A DNA stretch of 7,393 nt from Deltaproteobacteria bacterium RBG_13_61_14 (GTDB lineage: Bacteria > RBG-13-61-14). The stretch lies in contig MGQK01000056.1 of NCBI GenBank assembly GCA_001797815.1, positions 43,278 to 50,670 of the forward strand, in the 5' to 3' direction. Below the pieces are notes generated by a model that saw nothing but the letters and a program-made list of their open reading frames with translations, searched no databases and was not told where the DNA came from. A program made the translations under genes and the position numbers. Positions 1 through 6,462 of the stretch are shown here, piece after piece (within the stretch, counting starts at the first letter, position 1; each line of letters opens with the position of its first letter).

Positions 1-413
1 GCAAGCCTATCCCCGCGGCCGAAAGCATGGATCAGCAAACTCCCCCGACCGAGCCGCCACCCAGCCCCTTCCCCCGCCAGGACCAGAGCCAGAAGACCTC
101 CATCCTGGTCGTGGGCAACGGCCGCTTCATCACCGACGATAACCTCAAGATCGGCAACTCCAACGCCGAGTTTATCCTCAACTCCCTCGACTGGATGACC
201 GTGGGCGGCAAGCTGATTGACATCCGCTCGCGCGGCACCGCCGACCGGCCGCTCAACCGCGACGCCTCCAAGCTCCGGTTCTGGACCGCGGGCCTGGCCG
301 GGCCCTTCCTGGTCCCGGTCGGCATCATCCTCTTCGGCTTGGCCCGCTCCCTCTCCCGCAAGCGAATCAAGCGCCGCTACTCCGAGACCCTTTCCGGGAA
401 AGCCCCGTCATGA
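1..413 (+). CDS. GldG-family protein, C-terminal part (5' end outside window)
   Basis: This frame is open from the first complete codon (position 3) to TGA at 411-413, giving 136 visible residues. I therefore read it as the 3' end of a longer gene rather than a small gene starting at ATG 27. Visible in order are a proline-rich linker (TPPTEPPPSPFP), a beta/alpha segment typical of the end of the GldG-type extracytoplasmic domain (ILVVGNGRFITDD, then NSNAEFILNSLDWM), the segment LIDIRSRGTADRPL, and one membrane helix (about FWTAGLAGPFLVPVGIILFG) followed by a basic tail (RKRIKRR). Known of the family: GldG-like proteins are the substrate-binding-like, membrane-anchored partner of ABC-2 permeases, first described in gliding motility but widespread in non-gliding bacteria. 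The overlapping DUF4340 gene is a usual neighbour. The transported substrate cannot be inferred. Confidence 0.8.
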   Translation, partial: KPIPAAESMDQQTPPTEPPPSPFPRQDQSQKTSILVVGNGRFITDDNLKIGNSNAEFILNSLDWMTVGGKLIDIRSRGTADRPLNRDASKLRFWTAGLAGPFLVPVGIILFGLARSLSRKRIKRRYSETLSGKAPS

Positions 414-1414
414 AGCCCAAGACCACGATCGTCCTCGGCCTGGCGGTGGCCCTGGTCCTGGCCGGGATCATCCTTTACGAGAAGGTTTACAAACCCCGGC
501 GTCAGGCCTCGCGCGTCGCCACGCTCGAAGCTTACCCCGGCCTGGCCATGGACCAGGTAACCGTGATCGAGCTTAACAAGGCCGGCGCCAACGTCCGGCT
601 CGATAAGCGCGACCAGCGCTGGGTCGTGGCCTCCGAAGGCGATTACCCGGCCGACCCGGACGGCGTCACCCAGATGCTCGACACCGGGAAAACGCTCCGG
701 CTTTCCGACCTGGCCAGCGCCAAGGCCAAGACCCACGACCTCTTCGAGGTCAACGACGACAAGGGGCTCAAGGTCAGCTTCCGCGACCAGGAGGGCAAGG
801 CCCTGGCCGAATTTTACGTGGGCAAGCGGGGCGAGAGTTACGGCACCGCCTATTTCCGAAAGGCCGGAGAAGACAACACTTACCTCGTGGCCAAGAACCT
901 GGCCTCGATCTTTGACCGCTCCTCCGACACCTGGAAAGACAAGGCCATCGCCCGCTTCGAGCCGAACGAGGCGCGCTCGCTCACCCTGAAGAGCGGGAAC
1001 GAGACCCTGACCCTGGAAAAGAACCTGACGCAAGAGGCCTGGGAGCTGGTGGAGGGCGAGACCCGGACCCCGGCCAGCGCCTCGGTGGTGGACGGGATCG
1101 TGCGGGGCCTGATCACGCTGCGCACGATTGAATTCCCGGCAGTGGAAATCAAGGAAACCGGCCTGGATCAGCCGGAGAAAAGTCTCAGCGTGCGGCTGCA
1201 GGACAACACCGAAATCACCATCCAGGTCGGGCAGCCGGACAGCACCAAGAGCCGGCTTTACCTCCAGCGCGCCGACCAACTCGCCCTCTTCCTGGTCTCC
1301 AAATACCAGGTGGATAACCTCTTCAAGACCAAGGACCAGTTGCTGGTCAAGGAAGAATCAGCCTCCGAAAACGAACCCTCGATCCCGCTCCCGCCCCCGC
1401 CGCTGAAGAAATAA
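410..1414 (+). CDS. DUF4340 domain-containing membrane-anchored protein
   Basis: 334 residues. ATG 410-412 overlaps the TGA of the upstream GldG-family gene (ATGA), so the two are probably translationally coupled. GGGAAAG at 396-402 is a plausible ribosome binding site 7 nt upstream. An N-terminal membrane helix (about residues 6-23, VLGLAVALVLAGIILYEKV) is followed by an extracytoplasmic domain. That domain has repeated beta-rich units typical of DUF4340: a 'W.V....YPAD' segment near residues 64-75 (RWVVASEGDYPAD) and 'FYVGKRGESYGTAYFRK' near 137-153. The C-terminus is acidic and then proline-rich (PLPPPPLKK). Known of the family: DUF4340 proteins occur next to GldG and ABC-2 transporter genes; their biochemical role is not established. 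Assignment rests on fold pattern plus context. No enzymatic motif was seen. Confidence 0.82.
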   Translation: MKPKTTIVLGLAVALVLAGIILYEKVYKPRRQASRVATLEAYPGLAMDQVTVIELNKAGANVRLDKRDQRWVVASEGDYPADPDGVTQMLDTGKTLRLSDLASAKAKTHDLFEVNDDKGLKVSFRDQEGKALAEFYVGKRGESYGTAYFRKAGEDNTYLVAKNLASIFDRSSDTWKDKAIARFEPNEARSLTLKSGNETLTLEKNLTQEAWELVEGETRTPASASVVDGIVRGLITLRTIEFPAVEIKETGLDQPEKSLSVRLQDNTEITIQVGQPDSTKSRLYLQRADQLALFLVSKYQVDNLFKTKDQLLVKEESASENEPSIPLPPPPLKK

Positions 1415-1468
1415 TTCTCTCCGGGATCTCTAGTGCCCCAGCACACAACTTTTGGCGAATAATTTGAA

Positions 1469-1500
1469 GCGTAGGGCGCGATTGGATTCGCGCCCGATGC
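1469..1500 (-). repeat. REP-like palindrome, unit 1 (inverted relative to unit 2)
   Basis: A perfect 8-bp stem (GGGCGCGA 1474-1481, TCGCGCCC 1488-1495) encloses the loop TTGGAT. One A/G mismatch (1473/1496) separates it from an outer 4-bp stem, GCGT with ATGC, which contains one G-T wobble. Read on the minus strand, the loop is ATCCAA and the mismatch is C/T, exactly as in unit 2. A conserved mismatch in a GC-rich palindrome in a 3'-3' gap is typical of REP elements. Strand is given as minus so that both units share one orientation convention. A role as terminator or mRNA stabiliser is possible but not shown. Confidence 0.72.
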
Positions 1501-1506
1501 CTCGCA

Positions 1507-1538
1507 AGGTCGGGCGGGTATCCAAACCCGCCCTGCCT
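1507..1538 (+). repeat. REP-like palindrome, unit 2
   Basis: A perfect 8-bp stem (GGGCGGGT 1512-1519, ACCCGCCC 1526-1533) encloses the loop ATCCAA. A C/T mismatch (1511/1534) and an outer 4-bp stem, AGGT with GCCT (one wobble), follow. It has the same 32-nt architecture as the reverse complement of unit 1 and lies 6 nt from it. The two inner stems differ at two base pairs, and both changes are compensated on the other arm. Together the units form an inverted doublet like a BIME. No RAYT transposase gene is present in the window. Confidence 0.75.
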
Positions 1539-1598
1539 GGGAAATCCTTCTTTCGCGGCTCAGCCCAGGTCAGTTGAGCCGGGGAGGGCAGCTTGCTA

Positions 1599-3254
1599 TT
1601 AGTTTTGCCTCTGCGGCCGGCGGCGGAGCATTTTCCAGCCGAAGAGGATGACGGGAAAGAGGGCGAGGAGAGCCAGGAGTCCGAGGCCGGCGAGGCGGAA
1701 GCCACGGCCGAGTTTAAAGAGGATGGCCTTGCGCCATTCCTGATCCACCAGTTGCTGCAAGCGCTTTTCATCCCAGACCCTTTCGGCATAAGCGGGCAAG
1801 GGCGGCAGCTCGCCATGAGGCTCGGCCTGATACCAGAAGGCCAGGGAAGCGTAGGGATTATCCAGGTCATTGGCGGCCTGGCCGTGCTCGATCGAGAAAT
1901 CCAGGGACCGGGTGAAAGGGATGGGGTCGGCCAGGTGCCAGCGAAAGGCCATCGTCTTTCCGGCATGACTCTTCCCCAGAGAATCCTTCACCAAGGCGCC
2001 GGTAAACGGTGAGCGGCCGAACTCGGACCAGGCCCCGTCGAAATAGTCCTCGGTGCCGGTGCCGTGAAAGGCGGGCGGCCAGCTTTCATCGTCCACGAAG
2101 ATCATCTCATCCCCTTCGCCCCACCAGATGAAATACTTGTTCCAGACCATGAGCCAGGTTCCCACGTAGAGGCCGCGGCCTTGGACGCGCAGGATCCGGT
2201 AATTATGCTCGGCCGAAAGATTGGGCCCGCGAAAAGCCCGGGTCCATTCCTGATGATACCAGCCGTGCAGACGATAATCGGAAACCCTCTCCGCCCGGCA
2301 AACCGTGAAACCAATCGAGACGGTGTCGGCTGAGCACGGGCCATCGCAGGCGAGATGAATCAAAGCTTGCCGGGCGAAGGGCATGGGAAAGGGGACCCGG
2401 CTCCAGGAAGCCGGTATTTCCAGGCTGGGGGAGCTTTCTTGGTCCCAAAACACTTTCAGGTAGTAATCCTCCGGCGCGGAGATTTGAAAGCCAGAGAAAA
2501 TGCCGCTGCCTTTATAATTTACTATCTCGATTTCTTTTTGGCGTTCTGTCGAGAGGGTGACCTCTTCCGGCTGGCACGAGTCGCCCCGGGTTGGAGCCCG
2601 GCCCAAGCGATCGGCCGGCGGCCAGGCGGCATAAGCTTCGCGGGAAAGCGGCAAGGTCAAGCTCTGAACCGCAGTGCCGGGCGGATATTGCCGAAAGCTG
2701 ACTTGCCAGAATAGGCCAAAGTCCGGCTGGCTCCCGGGCGCCGGATTCTGGGCCGCGATCTCGATTCGACAGCGCCGGGCAAAAGGGATGGGCAAATAGG
2801 AATAACTGCCCGTCTCGTGGCCGACCAGGGGTTTTAAAAAGGGAGAGACTTGGCCGGAAAAAAGCTCTAGGGCCGGAAGGTCCACCAGCGGCTCCGGGCT
2901 CCCATCCAGGTAGACCCGCACCCGGCCGGCGGGGCTGGCCGACCAGATACGGGTGATGACGCCCGGGCCTAAAAGGTCAGCCAGGATGGCGGTGTTGCCT
3001 TGCACGTGCAGGAAGGTTTCCCCGTCATCGTTTCCGCCGCTGCGGTCCCAGGTGGAGATCATGCCGGCCGAATAGGTTGCCGGTCGGGTCAGGCTTTCCA
3101 GGTCCGAAAGATCTTGCAGGAGTGACTCGAAGGTAATCGCCGCCGGGGCGGAAGGCTCCACGGCAACGGCCCCGCAGAAGCCGGGCAAGAGAAGGCAAGA
3201 GGCGAAGAGGGAAAAAAGTCGGATGCGGCCGGAAAACCTGCTCGCCGCGCTCAC
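1599..3254 (-). CDS. DUF2961 / GH172-like exported glycosidase with C-terminal membrane anchor
   Basis: 551 residues. A GTG start (3254-3252) is supported by AAGGAG 5 nt upstream and overlaps the TGA of the Roadblock gene (GTGA). Two stop codons (TAA, TAG) follow in frame. Residues about 10-31 look like a signal peptide ending in a GAVA site; the cysteine at 27 does not sit in a lipobox. The core DUF2961 signature lies at about 377-409: WWGEGDEMIFVDDES, then HGTGTEDYFDGAW. By comparison with the family, E380 and E402 are candidate catalytic acids, since GH172 enzymes use a Glu in GEG and one in GTGTED; I am recalling this, not aligning. A C-terminal helix (about 520-539) followed by KMLRRRPQR would anchor the protein with its domain outside the cytoplasm. 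Known of the family: characterised GH172 members act on fructofuranose or arabinofuranose linkages. The substrate here is unknown. Codon use is looser than in its neighbours in places, e.g. A/T-ending codons at 2511-2525. Confidence 0.85.
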   Translation of the reverse strand: MSAASRFSGRIRLFSLFASCLLLPGFCGAVAVEPSAPAAITFESLLQDLSDLESLTRPATYSAGMISTWDRSGGNDDGETFLHVQGNTAILADLLGPGVITRIWSASPAGRVRVYLDGSPEPLVDLPALELFSGQVSPFLKPLVGHETGSYSYLPIPFARRCRIEIAAQNPAPGSQPDFGLFWQVSFRQYPPGTAVQSLTLPLSREAYAAWPPADRLGRAPTRGDSCQPEEVTLSTERQKEIEIVNYKGSGIFSGFQISAPEDYYLKVFWDQESSPSLEIPASWSRVPFPMPFARQALIHLACDGPCSADTVSIGFTVCRAERVSDYRLHGWYHQEWTRAFRGPNLSAEHNYRILRVQGRGLYVGTWLMVWNKYFIWWGEGDEMIFVDDESWPPAFHGTGTEDYFDGAWSEFGRSPFTGALVKDSLGKSHAGKTMAFRWHLADPIPFTRSLDFSIEHGQAANDLDNPYASLAFWYQAEPHGELPPLPAYAERVWDEKRLQQLVDQEWRKAILFKLGRGFRLAGLGLLALLALFPVILFGWKMLRRRPQRQN

Positions 3255-3616
3255 TCGATCTCCTTTTTCAGCCGCGCCAGCGCCTTGCGCAGCTCAAAGC
3301 GGGCGCGGCCCAGCGCGGTTTCCGAACTTACGGTCAGGACCACGTAGTAGTCGCGGTTGACCGGCGCGGTCAGCACATGGAAGTGGTCCTGGACAAAGCT
3401 GAGCTCCTGGGCTTGGCCGAACTGGAGCTGGTCCAGGATCTTGCGGGCACGGTCCAGGAGGATGCCGTGATGGGCGCCGATGAACTTGATGTCATAGTCC
3501 GTGCCCTCGCCCGAAGTGTAAGCCGAGACCGCTTCGCCTTCCCCGTCGGCCAGCACCGCGGCGCGGGCGCCCGGCACCCGTTCCACCAACTCCTCTAAAA
3601 TTCCTTGAAACGGCAT
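3251..3616 (-). CDS. Roadblock/LC7 (MglB-like) domain protein
   Basis: 121 residues, about the size of a single Roadblock/LC7 domain. The N-terminal helix GILEELVERVPGARAAVLA leads into the strand-turn pattern 'G.AV..L.D.EGE.V..Y' seen in bacterial Roadblock proteins. A central helix (about 44-66) is followed by paired strands (FHVLTAPVNRDYYVVLTVS) and a C-terminal amphipathic helix rich in Lys/Arg. Known of the family: these small proteins dimerise and often serve as partners or GAPs of Ras-like GTPases, as MglB does for MglA. No GTPase gene is visible here, so the partner is unknown. It starts 11 nt after the lipoprotein stop, with no clear ribosome binding site in the gap, and its stop overlaps the GH172-like start. 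Cytoplasmic location is inferred from the lack of a signal peptide. Confidence 0.8.
   Translation of the reverse strand: MPFQGILEELVERVPGARAAVLADGEGEAVSAYTSGEGTDYDIKFIGAHHGILLDRARKILDQLQFGQAQELSFVQDHFHVLTAPVNRDYYVVLTVSSETALGRARFELRKALARLKKEIE
3260..3265 (-). promoter_or_regulatory. Ribosome binding site deciding the GTG start of the GH172-like gene
   Basis: On the minus strand AAGGAG lies 5 nt before GTG 3254-3252. It is inside the end of the Roadblock reading frame (Lys-Lys-Glu codons). It is the strongest Shine-Dalgarno sequence noticed in the window and supports GTG rather than the first ATG (Met65, inside the domain). Confidence 0.75.
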
Positions 3617-3627
3617 CCGCGCAAGAG

Positions 3628-4383
3628 CTACCTGAGCAAGGAAGCATGCATCCAGCCGGTCGCGCCGGTCTCCAAGAGATAAATCTTGATCCAGTCCCCC
3701 TGCTTCTCCAGGGAAATGACCCGCGTCCCCTTGGCCAATCGGGCGACGGTGCCGCTTTGGGTGGAAGGGCCCTGGCGCAGATTGGCCGTGGCTTGCGTCA
3801 CCGTGAGCAGGCGGCCGTCGCGCTCGGCCTCGATCCGGGCCAGCCGGAGCGCCCCTTCCACCGTCCGCTGGGCGCTGCGGGCAAAGTAGACCGCGCCGTT
3901 GTAATTGCCGACTTGGAGCTGACGGGAGGCCGCGGCCACCATCCGATCCGCGGAGTCGAGGTGGTTTTTCACCTGCTCGGCCAGGGGGAATTTGCGCGCC
4001 TTTTCCAGCGCGATCTTGGCCTCGGCCAGGCCGGCGACCGCCTCGGCTTGCGACCCGCTTTTCGCCGCGGCCTGGCCCTGGGTCGCTTCTTCCACCGCGG
4101 CCAAAAGGTCCTCGCGCATCTGGGCCAGGAGCTGCCCTTGCGCCGCCCGTTCCTGCGACTCCAGCGCCAGCCGGCGCTCCAGGTCCCGCACCTTTTGCTG
4201 CAACGCCTGGTTCTCGGCCGTCAATGCTTCCCGGGAACGCGGCCCTTTCGTCCGCCCCGGCTCCAGCTTATCGGTAGCCGCAGGCTCGGTTTCCGATGGT
4301 CGGCACAGAGAGCGATACCAGGAACAGGCCCCCAGTCCGGACCAGAAAAAGATAAAAAGAAAAACTGTCGCGAAAAATCTCAT
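3628..4383 (-). CDS. Lipoprotein with coiled coil and C-terminal bacterial SH3 (SH3b) domain
   Basis: 251 residues. A hydrophobic N-terminus (MRFFATVFLFIFFWSG) ends in the lipobox LGAC, with Cys20 the predicted lipidated residue. Residues about 21-50 are a charged linker. About 52-100 show a heptad-like coiled coil (LTAENQALQQKVRDLERRLA). About 112-188 form an alanine-rich helical region with a 'G.Y..AV.FA..A' turn, reminiscent of DUF4398/TPR-like helical hairpins. About 191-251 match SH3b, including ATANLRQGPS, then LAKGTRVISLEKQGDWIKI, ending GATGWMHASLL. Known of the family: SH3b domains commonly bind cell-wall peptidoglycan or peptides, so a membrane-tethered, wall-facing scaffold is a fair inference. 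No catalytic domain was seen. The next gene downstream is the Roadblock protein, 11 bp away. Confidence 0.83.
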   Translation of the reverse strand: MRFFATVFLFIFFWSGLGACSWYRSLCRPSETEPAATDKLEPGRTKGPRSREALTAENQALQQKVRDLERRLALESQERAAQGQLLAQMREDLLAAVEEATQGQAAAKSGSQAEAVAGLAEAKIALEKARKFPLAEQVKNHLDSADRMVAAASRQLQVGNYNGAVYFARSAQRTVEGALRLARIEAERDGRLLTVTQATANLRQGPSTQSGTVARLAKGTRVISLEKQGDWIKIYLLETGATGWMHASLLR

Positions 4384-4389
4384 ATGATT

Positions 4390-4418
4390 AAAATAGCACT
4401 CTTGCCGGGACGACGCAA
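4390..4418 (-). promoter_or_regulatory. Possible internal promoter before the SH3b lipoprotein (weak call)
   Basis: In the 39-bp gap after the rhaI stop, the minus strand shows TTGCGT (4418-4413), a 17-nt spacer, and TATTTT (4395-4390) in an A/T-rich patch that stands out in this GC-rich region. It would place the transcription start close to the ATG at 4383, i.e. a very short leader or leaderless mRNA. No good ribosome binding site precedes that ATG, which fits but does not prove the idea. Chance matches to such loose boxes are common. Confidence 0.28.
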
Positions 4419-4422
4419 CGGC

Positions 4423-5688
4423 CTAGCCTCTCTCTTTGATCTTCGCCGGGCGGTAGCCGCTCTGGCGGAAGAGTGCGAGCGGGTCAATCGCCCCCCCATT
4501 GGAGAAACGGACGCGCTGCACGAGCGGAGTCACATCGGTCTCAAAGGCCTGCTTGAGGATTTGTTCGGCCATTACCGGATCGTTTTTCTCCTGGCAGCGA
4601 TGGAGCGCCGGCCGATTTACCAGGAGCGCCTTGCTGAAGGCCCGGAACAGCGCCTCCGTGCTCTGGATCAGGTCCTCGATCGGGTCCTTGAGGTTCATGC
4701 TCTGGTCGAGTAAAAAGGCGGGATGGAAATTCTTCACGGCCGGGTCCTGGGCCGCGTCCTGAAGCTCGTTCATGACCAGGAACAGCCGATAGGGGTTAAT
4801 GGAGCCGGCCGAGAGATCATCGTCGCCATATTGGGCGTCGTTGAAGTGAAACCCGCCCAGCTTCTTCTGCCGGATCAGGCGCGCCACCACCGCCTCCACG
4901 TTGGTGCCGGGCAGGTGGTGGCCCAGGTCCACCAGGCACAGCGCCTTGGGGCCCAGCGCCGAAGCGGCCAGGTAGGAAGCGCCCCAATCCGCGTTCACCG
5001 TGAAATAAAAGGCCGGCTCATAAGGTTTGTGCTCGAGGTAGAGCCGCCAGCCGCGGGGCAGGCCGGCGTAAATCTGTTCCAGGCTTTCCAGGTAGCGGTC
5101 AAAGGCCCGCCGGAAGTGCACCTGGCCCGGGTAGTTGCCGCCGTCCCCGATCCAGATCGAGAGCGCCCGGCTCCCCAGCTTCTTCCCGATCTCGATCACC
5201 TCCAGGTTATGCGCCACCGCCTGGCCGCGGACCGCGGGATCGGTGTGGCACAGGCTCCCGAACTTATAAGAGAGCTTCTGGCCGGGCTGGTCCTGGAAGG
5301 TGTTGGAGTTCATGGCATCAAAGCTTAAGCCCAGTTGCCGGGCGTAGGCCCGAAGCGCGGCCGGGTTGCCGGTCTGGTCCCAGGGGATGTGGAGCGAGAC
5401 CGTGGGATTCTGCCGGGTCAGGCGGTGGAGGGTGGCCGCGTCGTCGAGCTTCTCATAGAGATGGCGCGGCTCGCCTGGGAAGGGGAAGCGGCCGAAGCGG
5501 GTGCCGCCTGCGGCCAGGCCCCAGGAGGGGACCGCGACCACGAAGGGGCGGGCGGCCAGGAAGAGGCGCTGGGGGTTGGTCCCCCGTCGCTTCAGCTCGC
5601 GTTCGAAACCGGCCCAGCCCCGGTCCAGGGCCGGCTTCAGCCGGCGGTTGTGTCGCTCGATCAACTCCTCGGAAATCTCAAAACTCAT
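4423..5688 (-). CDS. rhaI: L-rhamnose isomerase, RhaI (Pseudomonas stutzeri-type) family
   Basis: 421 residues; a TIM-barrel metal-dependent isomerase converting L-rhamnose to L-rhamnulose, and in this family often other aldoses. Diagnostic motifs are HIPWD (100-104), WIGDGGNYPGQ (179-189), YLEHKPYEP (217-225), DLGHHLPGTN (254-263) and HFNDAQYGDDDL (281-292). Residues matching the known metal and substrate ligands of the P. stutzeri enzyme occur at nearly the same numbers: W179, E219, K221, D254, H257, H281, D289, D291 and D328. The active site therefore looks intact. The length is close to the roughly 430 residues usual for the family. I chose ATG 5688 because it overlaps the cytochrome c stop (ATGA), has AGGGGG 6 nt upstream, and starts where family homology should. 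The frame stays open for a further 87 codons upstream, but that part is a shadow of the cytochrome gene. No rhamnulokinase or aldolase gene is in the window, so a different natural aldose is possible. Confidence 0.9.
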   Translation of the reverse strand: MSFEISEELIERHNRRLKPALDRGWAGFERELKRRGTNPQRLFLAARPFVVAVPSWGLAAGGTRFGRFPFPGEPRHLYEKLDDAATLHRLTRQNPTVSLHIPWDQTGNPAALRAYARQLGLSFDAMNSNTFQDQPGQKLSYKFGSLCHTDPAVRGQAVAHNLEVIEIGKKLGSRALSIWIGDGGNYPGQVHFRRAFDRYLESLEQIYAGLPRGWRLYLEHKPYEPAFYFTVNADWGASYLAASALGPKALCLVDLGHHLPGTNVEAVVARLIRQKKLGGFHFNDAQYGDDDLSAGSINPYRLFLVMNELQDAAQDPAVKNFHPAFLLDQSMNLKDPIEDLIQSTEALFRAFSKALLVNRPALHRCQEKNDPVMAEQILKQAFETDVTPLVQRVRFSNGGAIDPLALFRQSGYRPAKIKERG

Positions 5689-6461
5689 GGCGTGCCCCCT
5701 GCTGGGATCGCGCTGGGCGGAAGGTCCAACTCCACTCCTTGCGCCTTCAACGATTGAATTTTTTCCAGATCGGCTTCTTGGAGCTCTCCCGGCCGCTTTG
5801 CCTCCGAAGCGATCACTCGCCGGCCGTGGTAATGGTGGCAGACCTGGCAGCCTTCCTCCAAGTGGCACTTGCAACAAGCCTTCATGGTGAAAAGCTGGCG
5901 AAAGGGCGTGTTGATGGTTCCCTCGCCTCGGCCATGGCAGGCCGGGCAATGGTAGCCCCGGTGGTCCCGGTGCGAATACAGCCGCCGGTCAATCACCGAG
6001 GCGTGGGTTTGCGGCCGGCCGATAAAGAACTTGGATTTCGGGTCTTGCTTCAACGGTTCGTGGCATTCGCCGCAGGCGCGGTCGGCCATGCGCGGCGCGA
6101 GTTCCCGGGTGTTGGCATGCTCGGCATGGCATTGGGTGCAGGCCAGGTCGAGGCGTTCGTGGAAGTTGTTGCGAATCAGCCTCTGGTGGCAATCCGGGCT
6201 GGCGCAGGCGGCGTTGTTGACGCCGGCGATCGGGTGATGGCAGACCCCGCAATTTTCCCGCAGGTGGTAATGGTCCACCGAAAGGGGCGTGCCCAGGAAG
6301 GCTTTCTGGTCGGCCCGGAAGAAATAGGACCCTGCCCAGGCCGAGAAGAGGATCCCGGTCACCGACAGGAAGCCAAGCGAGGACCCGAGGCGGTGGCCTC
6401 GGCTCAGCCGGATCTTGTCTTCTCCCGCAGGTCCCTGAATGCTGACTTGGTCCGAGGGCAT
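5685..6461 (-). CDS. Membrane-anchored multiheme (seven-heme) c-type cytochrome
   Basis: 258 residues. A short N-terminal tail is followed by one membrane helix (about 27-48, LGFLSVTGILFSAWAGSYFF), then a periplasmic heme domain. Heme-binding motifs are CGVCH (71), CTQCH (108), CGECH (130), CPACH (172), CCKCH (196) and CQVCH (205), plus a CX4CH variant, CASPDCH (86-92). That makes up to seven c-type hemes. Extra histidines (H64, H66, H101, H115, H153, H164, H167, H171, H210, H212) could be distal ligands for low-spin bis-His hemes. The arrangement resembles cytochrome c3/c7 and NapC/NrfH-like electron carriers. The C-terminal 35 residues lack hemes and end in a proline-rich tail. It starts 1 bp after the stop of the di-heme b-like gene and overlaps rhaI downstream. 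Inferred role: passing electrons between the membrane b hemes and a periplasmic partner. Direction unknown. Confidence 0.88.
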   Translation of the reverse strand: MPSDQVSIQGPAGEDKIRLSRGHRLGSSLGFLSVTGILFSAWAGSYFFRADQKAFLGTPLSVDHYHLRENCGVCHHPIAGVNNAACASPDCHQRLIRNNFHERLDLACTQCHAEHANTRELAPRMADRACGECHEPLKQDPKSKFFIGRPQTHASVIDRRLYSHRDHRGYHCPACHGRGEGTINTPFRQLFTMKACCKCHLEEGCQVCHHYHGRRVIASEAKRPGELQEADLEKIQSLKAQGVELDLPPSAIPAGGTP

Positions 6462-6462
6462 G

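Larger units (their letters stand above)
1415..1598. other. Convergent intergenic gap with REP-like repeats
   Basis: This 184-bp gap lies between the 3' ends of the DUF4340 gene (plus) and the GH172-like gene (minus). It holds two palindromes (annotated separately at 1469-1500 and 1507-1538) and a weaker imperfect stem, GGCTCA 1557-1562 with TGAGCC 1575-1580. I see no protein-coding potential beyond shadow frames, and no classic stem followed by a T-run. The palindromes are the best candidates for ending transcripts arriving from both sides. Confidence 0.7.

Noticed and set aside
377-1279. 300-codon minus-strand open frame
   Set aside because: Antisense shadow of the DUF4340 gene. No recognisable motif, and its Gly/Val/Leu-rich translation looks like a mirrored codon pattern.
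1557-1580. Stem GGCTCA/TGAGCC as a rho-independent terminator for the minus operon
   Set aside because: Only 6 bp with a 12-nt loop and no T-run on either strand.
1605-1700. PEP-CTERM-like exosortase sorting signal at the GH172-like C-terminus
   Set aside because: There is a helix plus basic tail, but no PEP-type motif before the helix, so a plain membrane anchor is the simpler reading.
3646-4713. 355-codon plus-strand open frame
   Set aside because: Antisense to the lipoprotein and rhaI genes, crossing their junction. Its composition (Arg/Leu/Gly/Pro) lacks any domain pattern, whereas both minus-strand genes have clear motifs.
5689-5949. 87-codon upstream extension of the rhaI reading frame
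   Set aside because: It lies wholly inside the cytochrome c gene in another frame, and its arginine/proline-rich translation is typical of a GC-rich shadow. ATG 5688 has an AGGGGG site and an ATGA overlap.
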